From assembly GCA_002095305.1 (NCBI GenBank), contig MIEI01000019.1, positions 1 through 64,000 of the forward strand: a stretch of DNA of 64,000 nucleotides. The letters run 5' to 3'. This document shows positions 30,385 through 38,833 of this stretch, one piece after another. Position 1 is the first letter of the stretch. Every line of letters begins with the position of its first letter. The DNA comes from Pantoea brenneri. GTDB lineage: Bacteria; Pseudomonadota; Gammaproteobacteria; Enterobacterales; Enterobacteriaceae. The position numbers were made by a program, and so were the translations under genes. The notes below the pieces were generated by a model, which did no database searches, was not told the origin of the DNA, and saw only the letters and a list, made by a program, of their open reading frames with translations.

Positions 30385-30402
30385 GCACTGTCTGTACTAT
30401 CA

Positions 30403-30418
30403 AGCAAGCAGCGTGCCA
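30403..30418 (-). promoter_or_regulatory. Sigma-54 promoter of the nas operon
   Basis: The minus strand reads TGGCACGCTGCTTGCT, a perfect match to TGGCACG-N4-TTGCT. Transcription should begin near 30392, giving a leader of about 115 bases before nasF, close to the leader length I recall from Klebsiella. Confidence 0.9.
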
Positions 30419-30503
30419 GAATTACTGACCGCTTTAACGCCGGGTTTTCGCCCTGCTCCGGGTGAAAAAGCAACCGTTTTTGCACTTCTCTGACGCAGGC
30501 TGC

Positions 30504-30518
30504 GCACAAGCGTTGTGC
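30504..30518. promoter_or_regulatory. NtrC-type enhancer site upstream of nas
   Basis: GCAC-N7-GTGC (GCACAAGCGTTGTGC) is an inverted repeat fitting the NtrC half-sites and spacing (GCACCATATTGGTGC type). Its centre is about 119 bases upstream of the predicted sigma-54 start, a normal enhancer distance. Nitrogen control is therefore likely. Confidence 0.7.
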
Positions 30519-30534
30519 AGCTAACGCTTTCGGG

Positions 30535-31755
30535 TTAAGTGTTGAGGGTCGCGGCGACGGCCAGCACCGCCTGCGCGATCTCCAGTACCCGTTTGTTCTG
30601 GTTCATGGCGCTTTTACGCAGTGCCTGCCAGGCCGCCTGCTCGCTGAAACCGTGCTGCTGCATCAGCCAGTGCTTGGCCTGTTCAATGATCCGGCGCTCA
30701 TCCAGTGAAGCGCGCATGGCGGCCAGTTCATCGGCTTGTTGCTGCAAGCGCTGCGACTGTTCACCAATCAGCGACAGTACTGAGCGCCCAAGCTGCGGCG
30801 CCAGGCCGTCGCTGTCCAGCGTGGCCGCGCCGGGCAGCCAGTCGGCACCCGAAACATAGAGCGCAAAACTGCTCTCTCCCTGCACCGGGGTCAATGGCAG
30901 CGCCGCCTGCTGTTCGGCCAGTTCAATCGCGGTCCGGCAACGCAGCATCAGCGTGGCGGAGAGACCGTCTTCGACCTGTTTCATCTGATCGAGCCGTGCG
31001 GAAAGCAGTGAAAACCAGTGCAGCGCGCCGGACGCTTCGCCGCTGCCGCCGGTGCAGGCAATGCGCCGCAACCGCTCGATATCCCGGCTGGCCTGCGCCA
31101 GCGGCTGCCATCGGGCACGCGCCTGGTCATCGGCAAACTGGTGAAAGGTGGTGAAACTCTGCTCCTGGGCCGCAATCAGCGCGACCATCTGGCTGCGCTG
31201 ATCGGTGCTGAACTGCCCGGCCGCAAAGCCAGCGGAACCAATGGCGCGCTCCTGTCCGGCCAGCTCTTTGCCCTGCATAAAGCTGAACAGCGCAATCAGG
31301 GCGCGGGAGATATCGGGATGGCTGGCGGTGTCAGCAGCTTCAAATACCAGGTTGAGTAAGGTGCGTATCACCTGGTTAAACGCTGCCATCGCCGCTGGCT
31401 GGTTAAGCGTCCCCTCCGCGATCTGCTGTCGCAGTGTGGGCAGTTCACTCAGCGCCTGTAATGCGGCGGCGATCAGGTGACAGAAGCGGCTGTAGCCCGG
31501 TTGCGCCACCGCTGGCGGTAGCGCCTGATAAACCTGCTGCAGGCAGGCGCTGACCTCCTGCTGGCGGGCGACCCGCTCAGCGCTGAACAGCCGGCCGTGG
31601 GAACAGATCCAGATATTGCTGGCACCGCGCTCCCGCTGCAGTTGGTGGACCAGCTCACTGACCGCCGTTAGTAGTTGTCCGGTCTGCAGTAGCCGTTGCA
31701 GGCTGGCAATATCGCTTTCCCGTGATGCCTGCAACCAGCTCAGGGCGTCCCTCAT
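30535..31755 (-). CDS. nasR: Nitrate/nitrite-responsive antiterminator NasR
   Basis: RNA-binding positive regulator of the nas operon. The 406-residue protein has a nitrate-sensing NIT domain in its first 300 residues (LVHQLQRERGASNIWICSHG and FSFMQGKELAGQERAIG are typical). A C-terminal ANTAR domain (from about 345; AKHWLMQQHGFSEQAAWQAL) binds the leader RNA. The gene lies immediately upstream of the nas promoter in the same direction, as in Klebsiella. In nitrate or nitrite, NasR should prevent termination at the hairpin at 30296-30343. Confidence 0.93.
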   Translation of the reverse strand: MRDALSWLQASRESDIASLQRLLQTGQLLTAVSELVHQLQRERGASNIWICSHGRLFSAERVARQQEVSACLQQVYQALPPAVAQPGYSRFCHLIAAALQALSELPTLRQQIAEGTLNQPAAMAAFNQVIRTLLNLVFEAADTASHPDISRALIALFSFMQGKELAGQERAIGSAGFAAGQFSTDQRSQMVALIAAQEQSFTTFHQFADDQARARWQPLAQASRDIERLRRIACTGGSGEASGALHWFSLLSARLDQMKQVEDGLSATLMLRCRTAIELAEQQAALPLTPVQGESSFALYVSGADWLPGAATLDSDGLAPQLGRSVLSLIGEQSQRLQQQADELAAMRASLDERRIIEQAKHWLMQQHGFSEQAAWQALRKSAMNQNKRVLEIAQAVLAVAATLNT

Positions 31756-32244
31756 GGTTCACCTCTCATCGGCGTAAAACCATTATTAAGCAAAAGCCGT
31801 GCCGTTTTGACAGTAAAAAGCGTGGCCGGCGCGCCCGGAAATTCCGATTTTGATGAGTTTCTTAAGGCAAATGGATAAAAATTTCTGACAATGAGTGATT
31901 AGAAAAACTTAATAGTTTCCCATTGAATCCTTTGCGTGGCAGAATGCGCGACAACGTTCTCAACCAGTTTGCCGTCGCGATAATTCAGTTAGCTTTAACT
32001 ATCGTAAAGCATGGCGCTTTTCCCGCGCCCTGGCTTGCTAGAAAAGCGCCTGCTATCACGCATCGGCAGCCGGTGCAATGGTTTGAATTCTCAAAAGTCT
32101 TAGGTAGACTGAACGCAGTACTATCCTGATGTAATCTGACCTTTTTTTGAATGTCAGAACTTTGGCCTGCTGCGGCGCCCTTGTCGGCGCCCTCCTGCGT
32201 TGGGCCAGGTAATATGCAGATACTTTGATGAGATCACGAGGAAC
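31756..32244. other. Intergenic region upstream of the type VI-like module
   Basis: About 490 bases between divergent nasR and the lipoprotein gene. It must carry the promoters of both. A GC-rich repeat GGCGCC-N6-GGCGCC lies near 32173, and a T7 run near 32143 without a hairpin. An open frame at 31923-32129 has no ribosome site or recognisable product. No further feature is supported. Confidence 0.5.
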
Positions 32245-32736
32245 ATGGTGAAAAAGAGTCTTGCGTTAACACTGCTGGCGGTCCTTACCCTGGCAGGCTG
32301 TAAGGCCCCGCCGCCGCCCGTCACTGATGACACGCTGGTGACCAGCGAAATCAACGGCGTCAAGCTGGTTCATCGGCATGCCGTTGCGGCGCCGACCGAA
32401 TTCGAACCGGTCAATCAGACCTGGCGAGCGTTGTATGGCGCGTCAGTGATGACGACGCCCGATTACGGCGGCAAAGTGGTTCGCTATCTCGAAACGGGTA
32501 AACCGTTTGAAGTATTAGGCAATGTGGAAAATCACTGGCTGGCGATTGCCGATCAGGCTGACGGCCCGATGATTGGTTACGTTCCGCTAAAAGCGGGTGT
32601 GGAAAGCAGCCGCTATGACGCCACTGTCCAGAGCGATCGCCCCCGTCCTCGCAAGACGAAACAGGTCTGTGTCGCCGTTGGCGGTGCCAGTAAAGCGTGC
32701 CGCACTAACGATACCGCGACCTGGATCTTAGACTAA
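32245..32736 (+). CDS. SH3-like lipoprotein of the type VI-like module
   Basis: Predicted lipoprotein of 163 residues. The signal peptide ends in the lipobox LTLAGC with the acylated Cys at 19. The middle (YLETGKPFEVLGNVENHWLA and GMIGYVPLKAG-like spacing around MIGYVPL) resembles a bacterial SH3 domain, which usually touches peptidoglycan or proteins. The C-terminus has a basic stretch (RPRPRKTKQ) and two cysteines. ATG 32245 follows GAGGA. It heads the operon, where a TssJ lipoprotein would be expected, but it does not look like TssJ. Function unknown. Confidence 0.75.
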   Translation: MVKKSLALTLLAVLTLAGCKAPPPPVTDDTLVTSEINGVKLVHRHAVAAPTEFEPVNQTWRALYGASVMTTPDYGGKVVRYLETGKPFEVLGNVENHWLAIADQADGPMIGYVPLKAGVESSRYDATVQSDRPRPRKTKQVCVAVGGASKACRTNDTATWILD

Positions 32737-32821
32737 ACATGAAATCCGGCGCATATTGCCCGCAGCACCGTCCTGGGCTGCGGGTTCAGGGATTTGCCAT
32801 TGGCTGGAAGATCACGAATTA

Positions 32822-34038
32822 ATGACTGTGGAATCCCCTGCGCGTGAGGTCACCCCCTCAGGCAATGAGAATCTATTACTTCAGGCTGCAGCGCCACTGC
32901 TGAACGCGGTGGTGCAAATTCGTCAGTCAGCCACCCATGACGACCCCGCGGGCTTACGCCAGTCGCTTATTGATGAGATCCGCCAGTTCGAACAGCGTTG
33001 TAAACAGGCCGGCCTGCCGTTTGAGATGATTATCGGCGCGCGTTACTGCGTCTGTAGCGCGCTGGATGAAGCGGCGGCGCAAACGCCCTGGGGCACGCGC
33101 GGCGTCTGGTCTGGCAACGGTATGCTGGTGACCTTTCACAATGAAAGCTGGGGCGGTGAAAAATTCTTTCAGTTGCTGTCACGTATTTCACAGAGCCCGC
33201 AACAGCACCTCTGGTTACTGGAGGTGGTGCATTACTGTCTGCTGCTCGGCTATGAAGGCCGTTATCGCGGCAGTGAACAGGGCCGCGCCCAGTGCGACGG
33301 TATCCGTAAACGACTGAAAAAGCTGATTGAAGAGACGCGTGCTCAGCGTCAGACGCCACAACCGCCGCTGGTGGAAGTGCATCCGCTGGTCAGCACCCTG
33401 GCGCGGCCGATGGTCCCGCTGTGGGCCTGCGCGATGCTGGTGGCGCTGATCGGCTGCCTGATTTACAGCGGCCTGAACTGGCGGCTGGGCAATGCGGCCG
33501 AGCCGCTGCTGCGCGCTATCTATCAGACGCCGCTGCCGCAGATAACCGCCGGTCGTCGTCCCTCTTCTCCTCAGGCGCTGCTCGACCTGCGACAGCGGCT
33601 GAATGATGTGATTGCCGCAGGCCAGCTTGAAGTCAGTGACGGTGCCTTCGGCAGCAAAGTTATTATCCCGGCGGATAAGCTGTTCGCCGAACAGGGCACG
33701 GTCATCAACCCGGTGGGGCGCGCCCTGCTGGCTCGCGTCTCGACCGCCATGAAAAATGTCAAAGGCACGATTCTGGTGTCGGTGTTTACCGACGATCACC
33801 CGGTTGATAACAGCCGGTTCGCCTCCAGCTACGAATTCTCGTTCGCCCGCGCCCGCGCGGTGACGCAGTTGTTGCAGGTCCAGCTGGCCGACGGCCATAC
33901 CGTACGTTCTGAGGCCGCGGTGACAGCGACCCGCTGCTGCCGAACGACAGTAGCGAAAACCGTACCCGCAACCGCCGCGTTGAAATCACCCTGTTTGCCG
34001 CGCCCGAAACGCTCAGTAATCATCAAGGAGCACAATAA
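32822..34038 (+). CDS. tssL: Type VI secretion membrane protein TssL (DotU plus OmpA-like, frameshift)
   Basis: Inner-membrane partner of TssM. The DotU domain (about residues 20-190) shows ARYCVCSALDEAAAQTPWG, WGGEKFFQLL and LELxYxCLxLG-like VVHYCLLLGYEGRYR. One membrane segment (LWACAMLVALIGCLIYSGL) near 205-225 is followed by a periplasmic OmpA-like domain (VFTDDHP, SFARARAV). After HTVRSE the frame shifts. Adding one base to the GG at 33913-33914 restores GRGDSDPLLPNDSSENRTRN and RRVEITLFA, ending at 34038 with 405 residues. The unrepaired frame runs on to 34261 into tssM. ATG 32822 has only a weak GGAAGA site. Confidence 0.88.
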
Positions 34039-34040
34039 TA

Positions 34041-36155
34041 ATGCGCGCTTCCCTTCGACTGCTTCTGACACATCGATTGTTATGGAGTTTTATCGGCGTT
34101 ACGGCGCTGAGCTGTCTGGTGTGGATGCTCGGTCCGCTCTGGACGTGGGGCGAATCGCGACCGCTGGAGCCGATCCTGCCGCGCCAGCTCACCGTCAGCG
34201 CCTTCTATTTTTTATGGGTCCTGTTCCAGCTGATGCCGTCGCTCTATCGTGCCTGGTTTAATAGCCGGTTACTGAATCAGCTACAGGCCGCAGGCAGCGA
34301 CGATCCCGCCGAACGTCAGGTGACCGAAGAACTGCTCAACCAGCGCTTCAGCGATGCGGCGATGCAGCTCAGGCGCACCCAGTTTGGTCGCCGCCATTCC
34401 GGTGGTCTGCTGTCGCGCTTTAATTCCAATTACCTTTATCAGCTGCCGTGGTATCTGGTGATGGGCGCGCCGGGAGCCGGTAAAACCACGGCGCTGTTGA
34501 ATGCCGGACTGAATTTTCCCCTGACCGATACGCTGGGCAAAAATGCGATTCGCGGCGTGGGCGGCACCCGCAACTGCGACTGGTGGTTCACCGACAGCGC
34601 GGTGCTGATTGATACCGCCGGCCGCTACGCGCTGCAGGAGAGCCAGCGCGCGCGCGACGCCGCTGAATGGCACAGCTTCATCAACCTGCTTAAACGCTAC
34701 CGCACCCGCCAGCCGATTAACGGCGTGATCATGACCATTAGCATCGCCGATCTGCTGAGTGACTCCGCCGAGGCGCGGTTTGCGCAGGCCAGCGCGCTGC
34801 GTGAGCGTATGGCGGAACTGCACCAGCAGACCGGCATCCATTTTCCGGTCTATGTCATGGTGACCAAAACCGACTTGCTGAAAGGTTTTATGAGCTATTT
34901 CGGCTCGGTCGACAAAGCGAAGCGTGATGCTATCTGGGGCTTTACCTTTAACTGGGACCTCGGTAAGCCACATAAAGGCGACTGGCATCGCCATTTCGGC
35001 CAGCAGTTTCAGCGGCTGGAGCTGGAGTTACAGCAGAAGCTGGCTGACCAGATGACTCAGGAGCGCGATCTTAATGAGCGCGCCGAATGTTTCCTGTTCC
35101 CGCAGGAGTTTGCCTCGCTGCGTCCGCTGCTGAATGAATACCTCGATATCGTCTTCTCTGACCATCAGGATGCGGTTGCCTGGAGTCCGCGCGGCCTGTT
35201 CTTCACCAGCGGCACCCAGGAAGGTCTGCCTTTTGACCGGGTGATGGGCGAGCTGAGCCGTAAACTGCAGCTGCGCCAGGCCGGTGATCATTCGATCGCC
35301 GCGTGGGACAGCGTTAACCGCAACAGCCCGATTCCGGGTAACAAAGGTCAGAGCTTTTTTATTCGCGACCTGCTCAACGATCTGATCTTTAAAGAGAGCG
35401 GCCTGGCCGGCAGCAACCGGCGCTGGGAATACCGCAATCAGCTGTTTCACTGGATCGGTTACGGCGTGCTGGCTGGCGGCCTGCTGATTATGTCAAGCCT
35501 GTGGGGCCTCAGTTATTACCAGAATCAGCACTATCTGCATCAGGTTGAAGCGCGGGTACCGGCTATTCGTGAGCAGAGTCAGCAGGTGATTCATCAGCCT
35601 GCTGATAATATTTTTGATCTGCTACCCTTTCTCAATAGCCTGGTGAAATTGCCGCTGTCCGATCGTTTTTCTCTCGATAATCCGCCGCTTACTATGCGGG
35701 TGGGCTTATATCGCGGGACGCAGGTCAGCGATGCGGCCTGGGCGCTTTATCAAAATGCGCTTAAGTCTTTACTGCTGCCGCGCGTCGCCCAGCAGATCAC
35801 CAATATTCTGCGCAATGACCCGGGCGATGATAACGCGTACAGCCGCAATGCCCTGCGCGCCTATCAGATGCTGTATCAACCGCGTAATTACGATGGCGAA
35901 TTTCTGCGTGCCTGGCTGCTGCAAAACCTGCAGCGCTCGCTGCCCGACTCGGTCAGCACCCGCGATCTTCAGCAGCTCGACTGGCACCTGAGCCAGCTGC
36001 TGGATCAGCAAATTCAGTCATCGCCCTATGCTCGTGATAATGCGCTGATGATGCGTAAGCTTGCGGAAAATCTGAAAATTGCAGGGCAGTCCGGCCCTAT
36101 GCTGGCGGTGACGCCCTCCCGCTCTGCACAACGATTGACCCTGCATAGCGAGTAA
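34041..36155 (+). CDS. tssM: Truncated TssM/IcmF-like membrane ATPase
   Basis: IcmF-family component of the type VI membrane complex. The 704-residue protein keeps two N-terminal membrane segments (within residues 1-75) and the cytoplasmic NTPase domain, with Walker A GAPGAGKTTALL near 142 and VLIDTAGRY. Further conserved segments are VYVMVTKTDLLKGF and FFTSGTQEG, then a third membrane segment near 470-490. Only about 215 periplasmic residues follow, where a full TssM (about 1100-1200) has 600 or more, so the C-terminal region that contacts TssJ is absent. The stop is clean and tagF starts 13 bases later, so the short form looks established. Starts two bases after tssL. Confidence 0.88.
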   Translation: MRASLRLLLTHRLLWSFIGVTALSCLVWMLGPLWTWGESRPLEPILPRQLTVSAFYFLWVLFQLMPSLYRAWFNSRLLNQLQAAGSDDPAERQVTEELLNQRFSDAAMQLRRTQFGRRHSGGLLSRFNSNYLYQLPWYLVMGAPGAGKTTALLNAGLNFPLTDTLGKNAIRGVGGTRNCDWWFTDSAVLIDTAGRYALQESQRARDAAEWHSFINLLKRYRTRQPINGVIMTISIADLLSDSAEARFAQASALRERMAELHQQTGIHFPVYVMVTKTDLLKGFMSYFGSVDKAKRDAIWGFTFNWDLGKPHKGDWHRHFGQQFQRLELELQQKLADQMTQERDLNERAECFLFPQEFASLRPLLNEYLDIVFSDHQDAVAWSPRGLFFTSGTQEGLPFDRVMGELSRKLQLRQAGDHSIAAWDSVNRNSPIPGNKGQSFFIRDLLNDLIFKESGLAGSNRRWEYRNQLFHWIGYGVLAGGLLIMSSLWGLSYYQNQHYLHQVEARVPAIREQSQQVIHQPADNIFDLLPFLNSLVKLPLSDRFSLDNPPLTMRVGLYRGTQVSDAAWALYQNALKSLLLPRVAQQITNILRNDPGDDNAYSRNALRAYQMLYQPRNYDGEFLRAWLLQNLQRSLPDSVSTRDLQQLDWHLSQLLDQQIQSSPYARDNALMMRKLAENLKIAGQSGPMLAVTPSRSAQRLTLHSE

Positions 36156-36168
36156 TGGTGAGGTGTAC

Positions 36169-36867
36169 ATGGCTGCTTATACTGCCCCCGGCTGGTATGG
36201 CAAGCTGCCGTCAACCGGCGACTTTCTGCATCACCGGCTGAGCGAGCAACAGATCACCCCCTGGAATCACTGGTTCCAGCAGGGTTTGATGCACTGGCAT
36301 CAGCAGGATGATGCGGTAACCGCGAACTTTTTACGCGCACCGGTATGGAATTTTGTCCTGCCGATTACCCCAACCCGACAGCAGGTGCAGATGGGCTGTT
36401 TACTGCCCTCCTGTGACCGCGTCGGCCGTGCCTGGCCGCTGCTGGCGCTGCACAGTTTTCCGCTCAGCCAGTGGCATCCGGCTCAGTTGACCATTTCAGG
36501 CGACTGGTTTCAGGATCTCGGTGCGACGCTGCTGCGGGCAGTACAGACGCCGCTCAACGGCGCGCAACTGGAGCAGCAGATTCAGACGCTGCCGCCGCTG
36601 CTGGTGCCGGCCCGACAGCCTTCCGAAATCATGGAGGTGATCGGTTATCAGGATTTGCCCTGCACGCTGAGCTGGCGTGAAGTGGCTGAACGCTTCGATC
36701 CCCAGCAGCATATGAGCTACTGGTGGAGTAACCGCAGTGATGGTTTTGCCCATGCCACCCACAAGCACAGCGGCAACCTCACGGCACAACTGTTTTCGTT
36801 ACTGTTTAACCCGGCGGCAGGTGCACAGCCGGGACGTAATGGCCTTTACCCACCGATGTTTGAGTAA
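36169..36867 (+). CDS. tagF: Type VI secretion-associated protein TagF (ImpM)
   Basis: Cytoplasmic TagF/ImpM/SciT-family protein, 232 residues. The opening APGWYGKLPSTGDFLHHRL is the family hallmark, followed by MGCLLPSCDRVGRAWPLL near 75 and SYWWSNRSDGF near 185. TagF is a known post-translational repressor in the threonine phosphorylation pathway of Pseudomonas type VI systems, acting with FHA, PpkA and PppA. All of these occur here. ATG 36169 follows GAGG, and a GTG two codons earlier is the alternative. Confidence 0.88.
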   Translation: MAAYTAPGWYGKLPSTGDFLHHRLSEQQITPWNHWFQQGLMHWHQQDDAVTANFLRAPVWNFVLPITPTRQQVQMGCLLPSCDRVGRAWPLLALHSFPLSQWHPAQLTISGDWFQDLGATLLRAVQTPLNGAQLEQQIQTLPPLLVPARQPSEIMEVIGYQDLPCTLSWREVAERFDPQQHMSYWWSNRSDGFAHATHKHSGNLTAQLFSLLFNPAAGAQPGRNGLYPPMFE

Positions 36868-36903
36868 GGCCGGTTGCGTTTGCCGTTCAATCTGGGATAA
36901 CTC

Positions 36904-38046
36904 ATGCAATTTACCATTGTGCAATGCACTACGGATGTTCCGGTTAAAACCGTTGCGTTTCAACCGCCTGGCGGCACCATTGGCCGTAGTCAGGATAACG
37001 ATCTGGTGCTGCCAGATGAGTCGCGCGCGATTTCGCGCCTGCAGGCGCTGGTTCATCTGTCGCATGACGGCGAATGCCGCCTGACCAATCAGGGCAGCGT
37101 GACGCCGGTTGAGCATAACGGCATCGCGCTCGGTCGCGGCATGCAGGTGTTGCTAAAGCATGGTGACGCGTTGCGTATCGGCGATTATGCGCTGGAAGTG
37201 CGCGATCCCGCCTGTCAGAGCGACCAGAACGATCCCCTCGCGCTGTTTGCCGGCAACAGCGATCAGCCTGCCAATCCGTTAGGCATTCATGAACACCACG
37301 AGCACGAGGTTGAAGACCGCCTGCTGGTAAACGATGCGTCTCCGGTGCGCCACGAACGCCATAATGATGCGCGGCTGGCGATTGAGCCTCAGGCGGACGA
37401 GCCGCGCCGCGCCCTGTCGTCCCAGCCGCAGGATCAGGACAAGCTGATCGCCGCGCTGCTGGACGGGATGGGGCTGAGCAACGGCCACGCAACGCCGATT
37501 GATGAAGAGCAGATGCGCATCACCGGTCGGATGCTTAGCCTGTTTTCGCAGGGTACGGTGGCGCTATTGTCGTCGCGCTCCATCCTCAAGCGCGGCGTGA
37601 AAGCGGACATGACGATGATCCTGAATGAGGCCAACAACCCTTTTAAGATCCTGCCGTCCGGTAAAACCGTGCTGATGCAGATGTATCAGAGCCAGATGCC
37701 CGGCTTTATGCCACCTGAGCAGGCGGTACGCGATGCGCTGGTTGATCTGCAGGCGCATCAGCTGGGGATGATTGCCGGTATCCGCGCCATCATTGCAGCG
37801 ATGCTGCAGTCGTTTAATCCGGCGCGACTGGAAGAGCAGGCACGCGCCGACGGCGTGCTGCCGAAGCTGCCGTTCTCCAGCACCAAAAAGGCGGCGCTGT
37901 GGGATTACTTTACCCGCAACTATCAGCGCACCGCCGGCGAAATTGAAGATGATTTCCATACCCTGTTTGGCGAAGCGTTCCTGCATGCCTATGACATGGA
38001 GGTTAATCAGTACAAAGATTCCCAGACGCGGGTAGATGAAGCATGA
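36904..38046 (+). CDS. tagH: FHA-domain protein TagH (Fha1-like)
   Basis: Phosphothreonine-binding scaffold, 380 residues. The N-terminal FHA domain (about 1-100) shows GGTIGRSQDNDLVLPDESR and the later EHNGIALGRGMQVLLKHGD. A variable, acidic/His-rich linker (EHHEHEVEDR) follows. The C-terminal TagH domain has GTVALLSSRSILKRGVKADM, NNPFKILPSGKTVLMQMY and WDYFTRNYQRT. In Pseudomonas the FHA protein is the substrate of kinase PpkA and phosphatase PppA. Both genes follow. Its stop overlaps the pppA start by ATGA. Confidence 0.9.
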   Translation: MQFTIVQCTTDVPVKTVAFQPPGGTIGRSQDNDLVLPDESRAISRLQALVHLSHDGECRLTNQGSVTPVEHNGIALGRGMQVLLKHGDALRIGDYALEVRDPACQSDQNDPLALFAGNSDQPANPLGIHEHHEHEVEDRLLVNDASPVRHERHNDARLAIEPQADEPRRALSSQPQDQDKLIAALLDGMGLSNGHATPIDEEQMRITGRMLSLFSQGTVALLSSRSILKRGVKADMTMILNEANNPFKILPSGKTVLMQMYQSQMPGFMPPEQAVRDALVDLQAHQLGMIAGIRAIIAAMLQSFNPARLEEQARADGVLPKLPFSSTKKAALWDYFTRNYQRTAGEIEDDFHTLFGEAFLHAYDMEVNQYKDSQTRVDEA

Positions 38047-38819
38047 AAATCGTTTTTGCCAGCCGCTGCCAGCAAGGCCTGCGCGATGATAATCAGGACC
38101 GCACCGGTGCCGCGCTGGACGATCGCCGGGCCTGTTTCGTGGTCTGTGACGGCGTCGCCGGTCTGCCAGGTGGCGAGATGGCGGCGCAGCTGGTGCGTGA
38201 CAGTCTGCTGAGCCAGCTGGAGAACTGTGAACACTTTACGCCCGACTTTACCCGTCAGGCGATCGAACAGTGCCGTTTTGCGCTGCATGAGGCACAGGGA
38301 AAGAATCCGAAATTTGCACGGATGAGTACCACCCTTGCGGCGCTGTTTATTGACCGTCAAAAACAGCGTGCATGGTGGGCCCACGCAGGTGATAGCCGGG
38401 TTTATCACTTCCGGCGCGGGGTGCTGCATGAGGTCACCCGCGACCACAGCCTGGCCCAGCAGTTGAAAGAAGCGGGCTATGAAAATACCGGCATTAACAG
38501 TAATTTACTCTATAATGCGCTCGGCGCTGAACCGCCGCGTGCAGTCAGTTTTTCGCACCAGATTGCGCTGGAAGATGGCGACGCGTTTCTGGTCTGTACC
38601 GATGGATTCTGGCTCAACCTGACCACCGGTGAAATGGAGCAGGCGCTGCGCATGGTGAACGCCTGCGAAGAGTGGCTGGCACTGATGGAACAGGCAGTGA
38701 GCCGCAACGTGAAAAAAGATAATCTCAGCGCACTGGCGGTCTGGATTGGTGAGCCGGAAGAAGCGACATTGCTCTATTCACTGGCTGATTCGGCGCGCTT
38801 TCTTCCGCCTCGTTTTTGA
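38043..38819 (+). CDS. pppA: PP2C-type Ser/Thr phosphatase PppA
   Basis: Metal-dependent PPM/PP2C phosphatase of 258 residues, counterpart of the kinase encoded downstream. The metal-binding and catalytic motifs are all visible: RDDNQDR near 18, CDGVAGLPGGEMA near 40, WAHAGDSRVYHF near 118, CTDGFWLN near 188 and the final KKDNLSALAV near 225. It is coupled to tagH by an ATGA overlap. It is expected to dephosphorylate the FHA protein or the kinase. Confidence 0.9.
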   Translation: MKIVFASRCQQGLRDDNQDRTGAALDDRRACFVVCDGVAGLPGGEMAAQLVRDSLLSQLENCEHFTPDFTRQAIEQCRFALHEAQGKNPKFARMSTTLAALFIDRQKQRAWWAHAGDSRVYHFRRGVLHEVTRDHSLAQQLKEAGYENTGINSNLLYNALGAEPPRAVSFSHQIALEDGDAFLVCTDGFWLNLTTGEMEQALRMVNACEEWLALMEQAVSRNVKKDNLSALAVWIGEPEEATLLYSLADSARFLPPRF

Positions 38820-38833
38820 TTCCAAGGATCCTT

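Noticed and set aside
31923-32129. A 68-codon open frame between nasR and the lipoprotein gene
   Set aside because: Starts at a poor codon without a ribosome site and does not resemble any family I know.
32173-32190. GGCGCC-N6-GGCGCC repeat as a terminator before the type VI-like module
   Set aside because: No T run follows on either strand, so it is not a terminator. It may be chance.
34039-34261. The extended tssL reading frame running into tssM
   Set aside because: It arises only from the single-base frameshift. The other frame restores the conserved OmpA-like end and stops before tssM.
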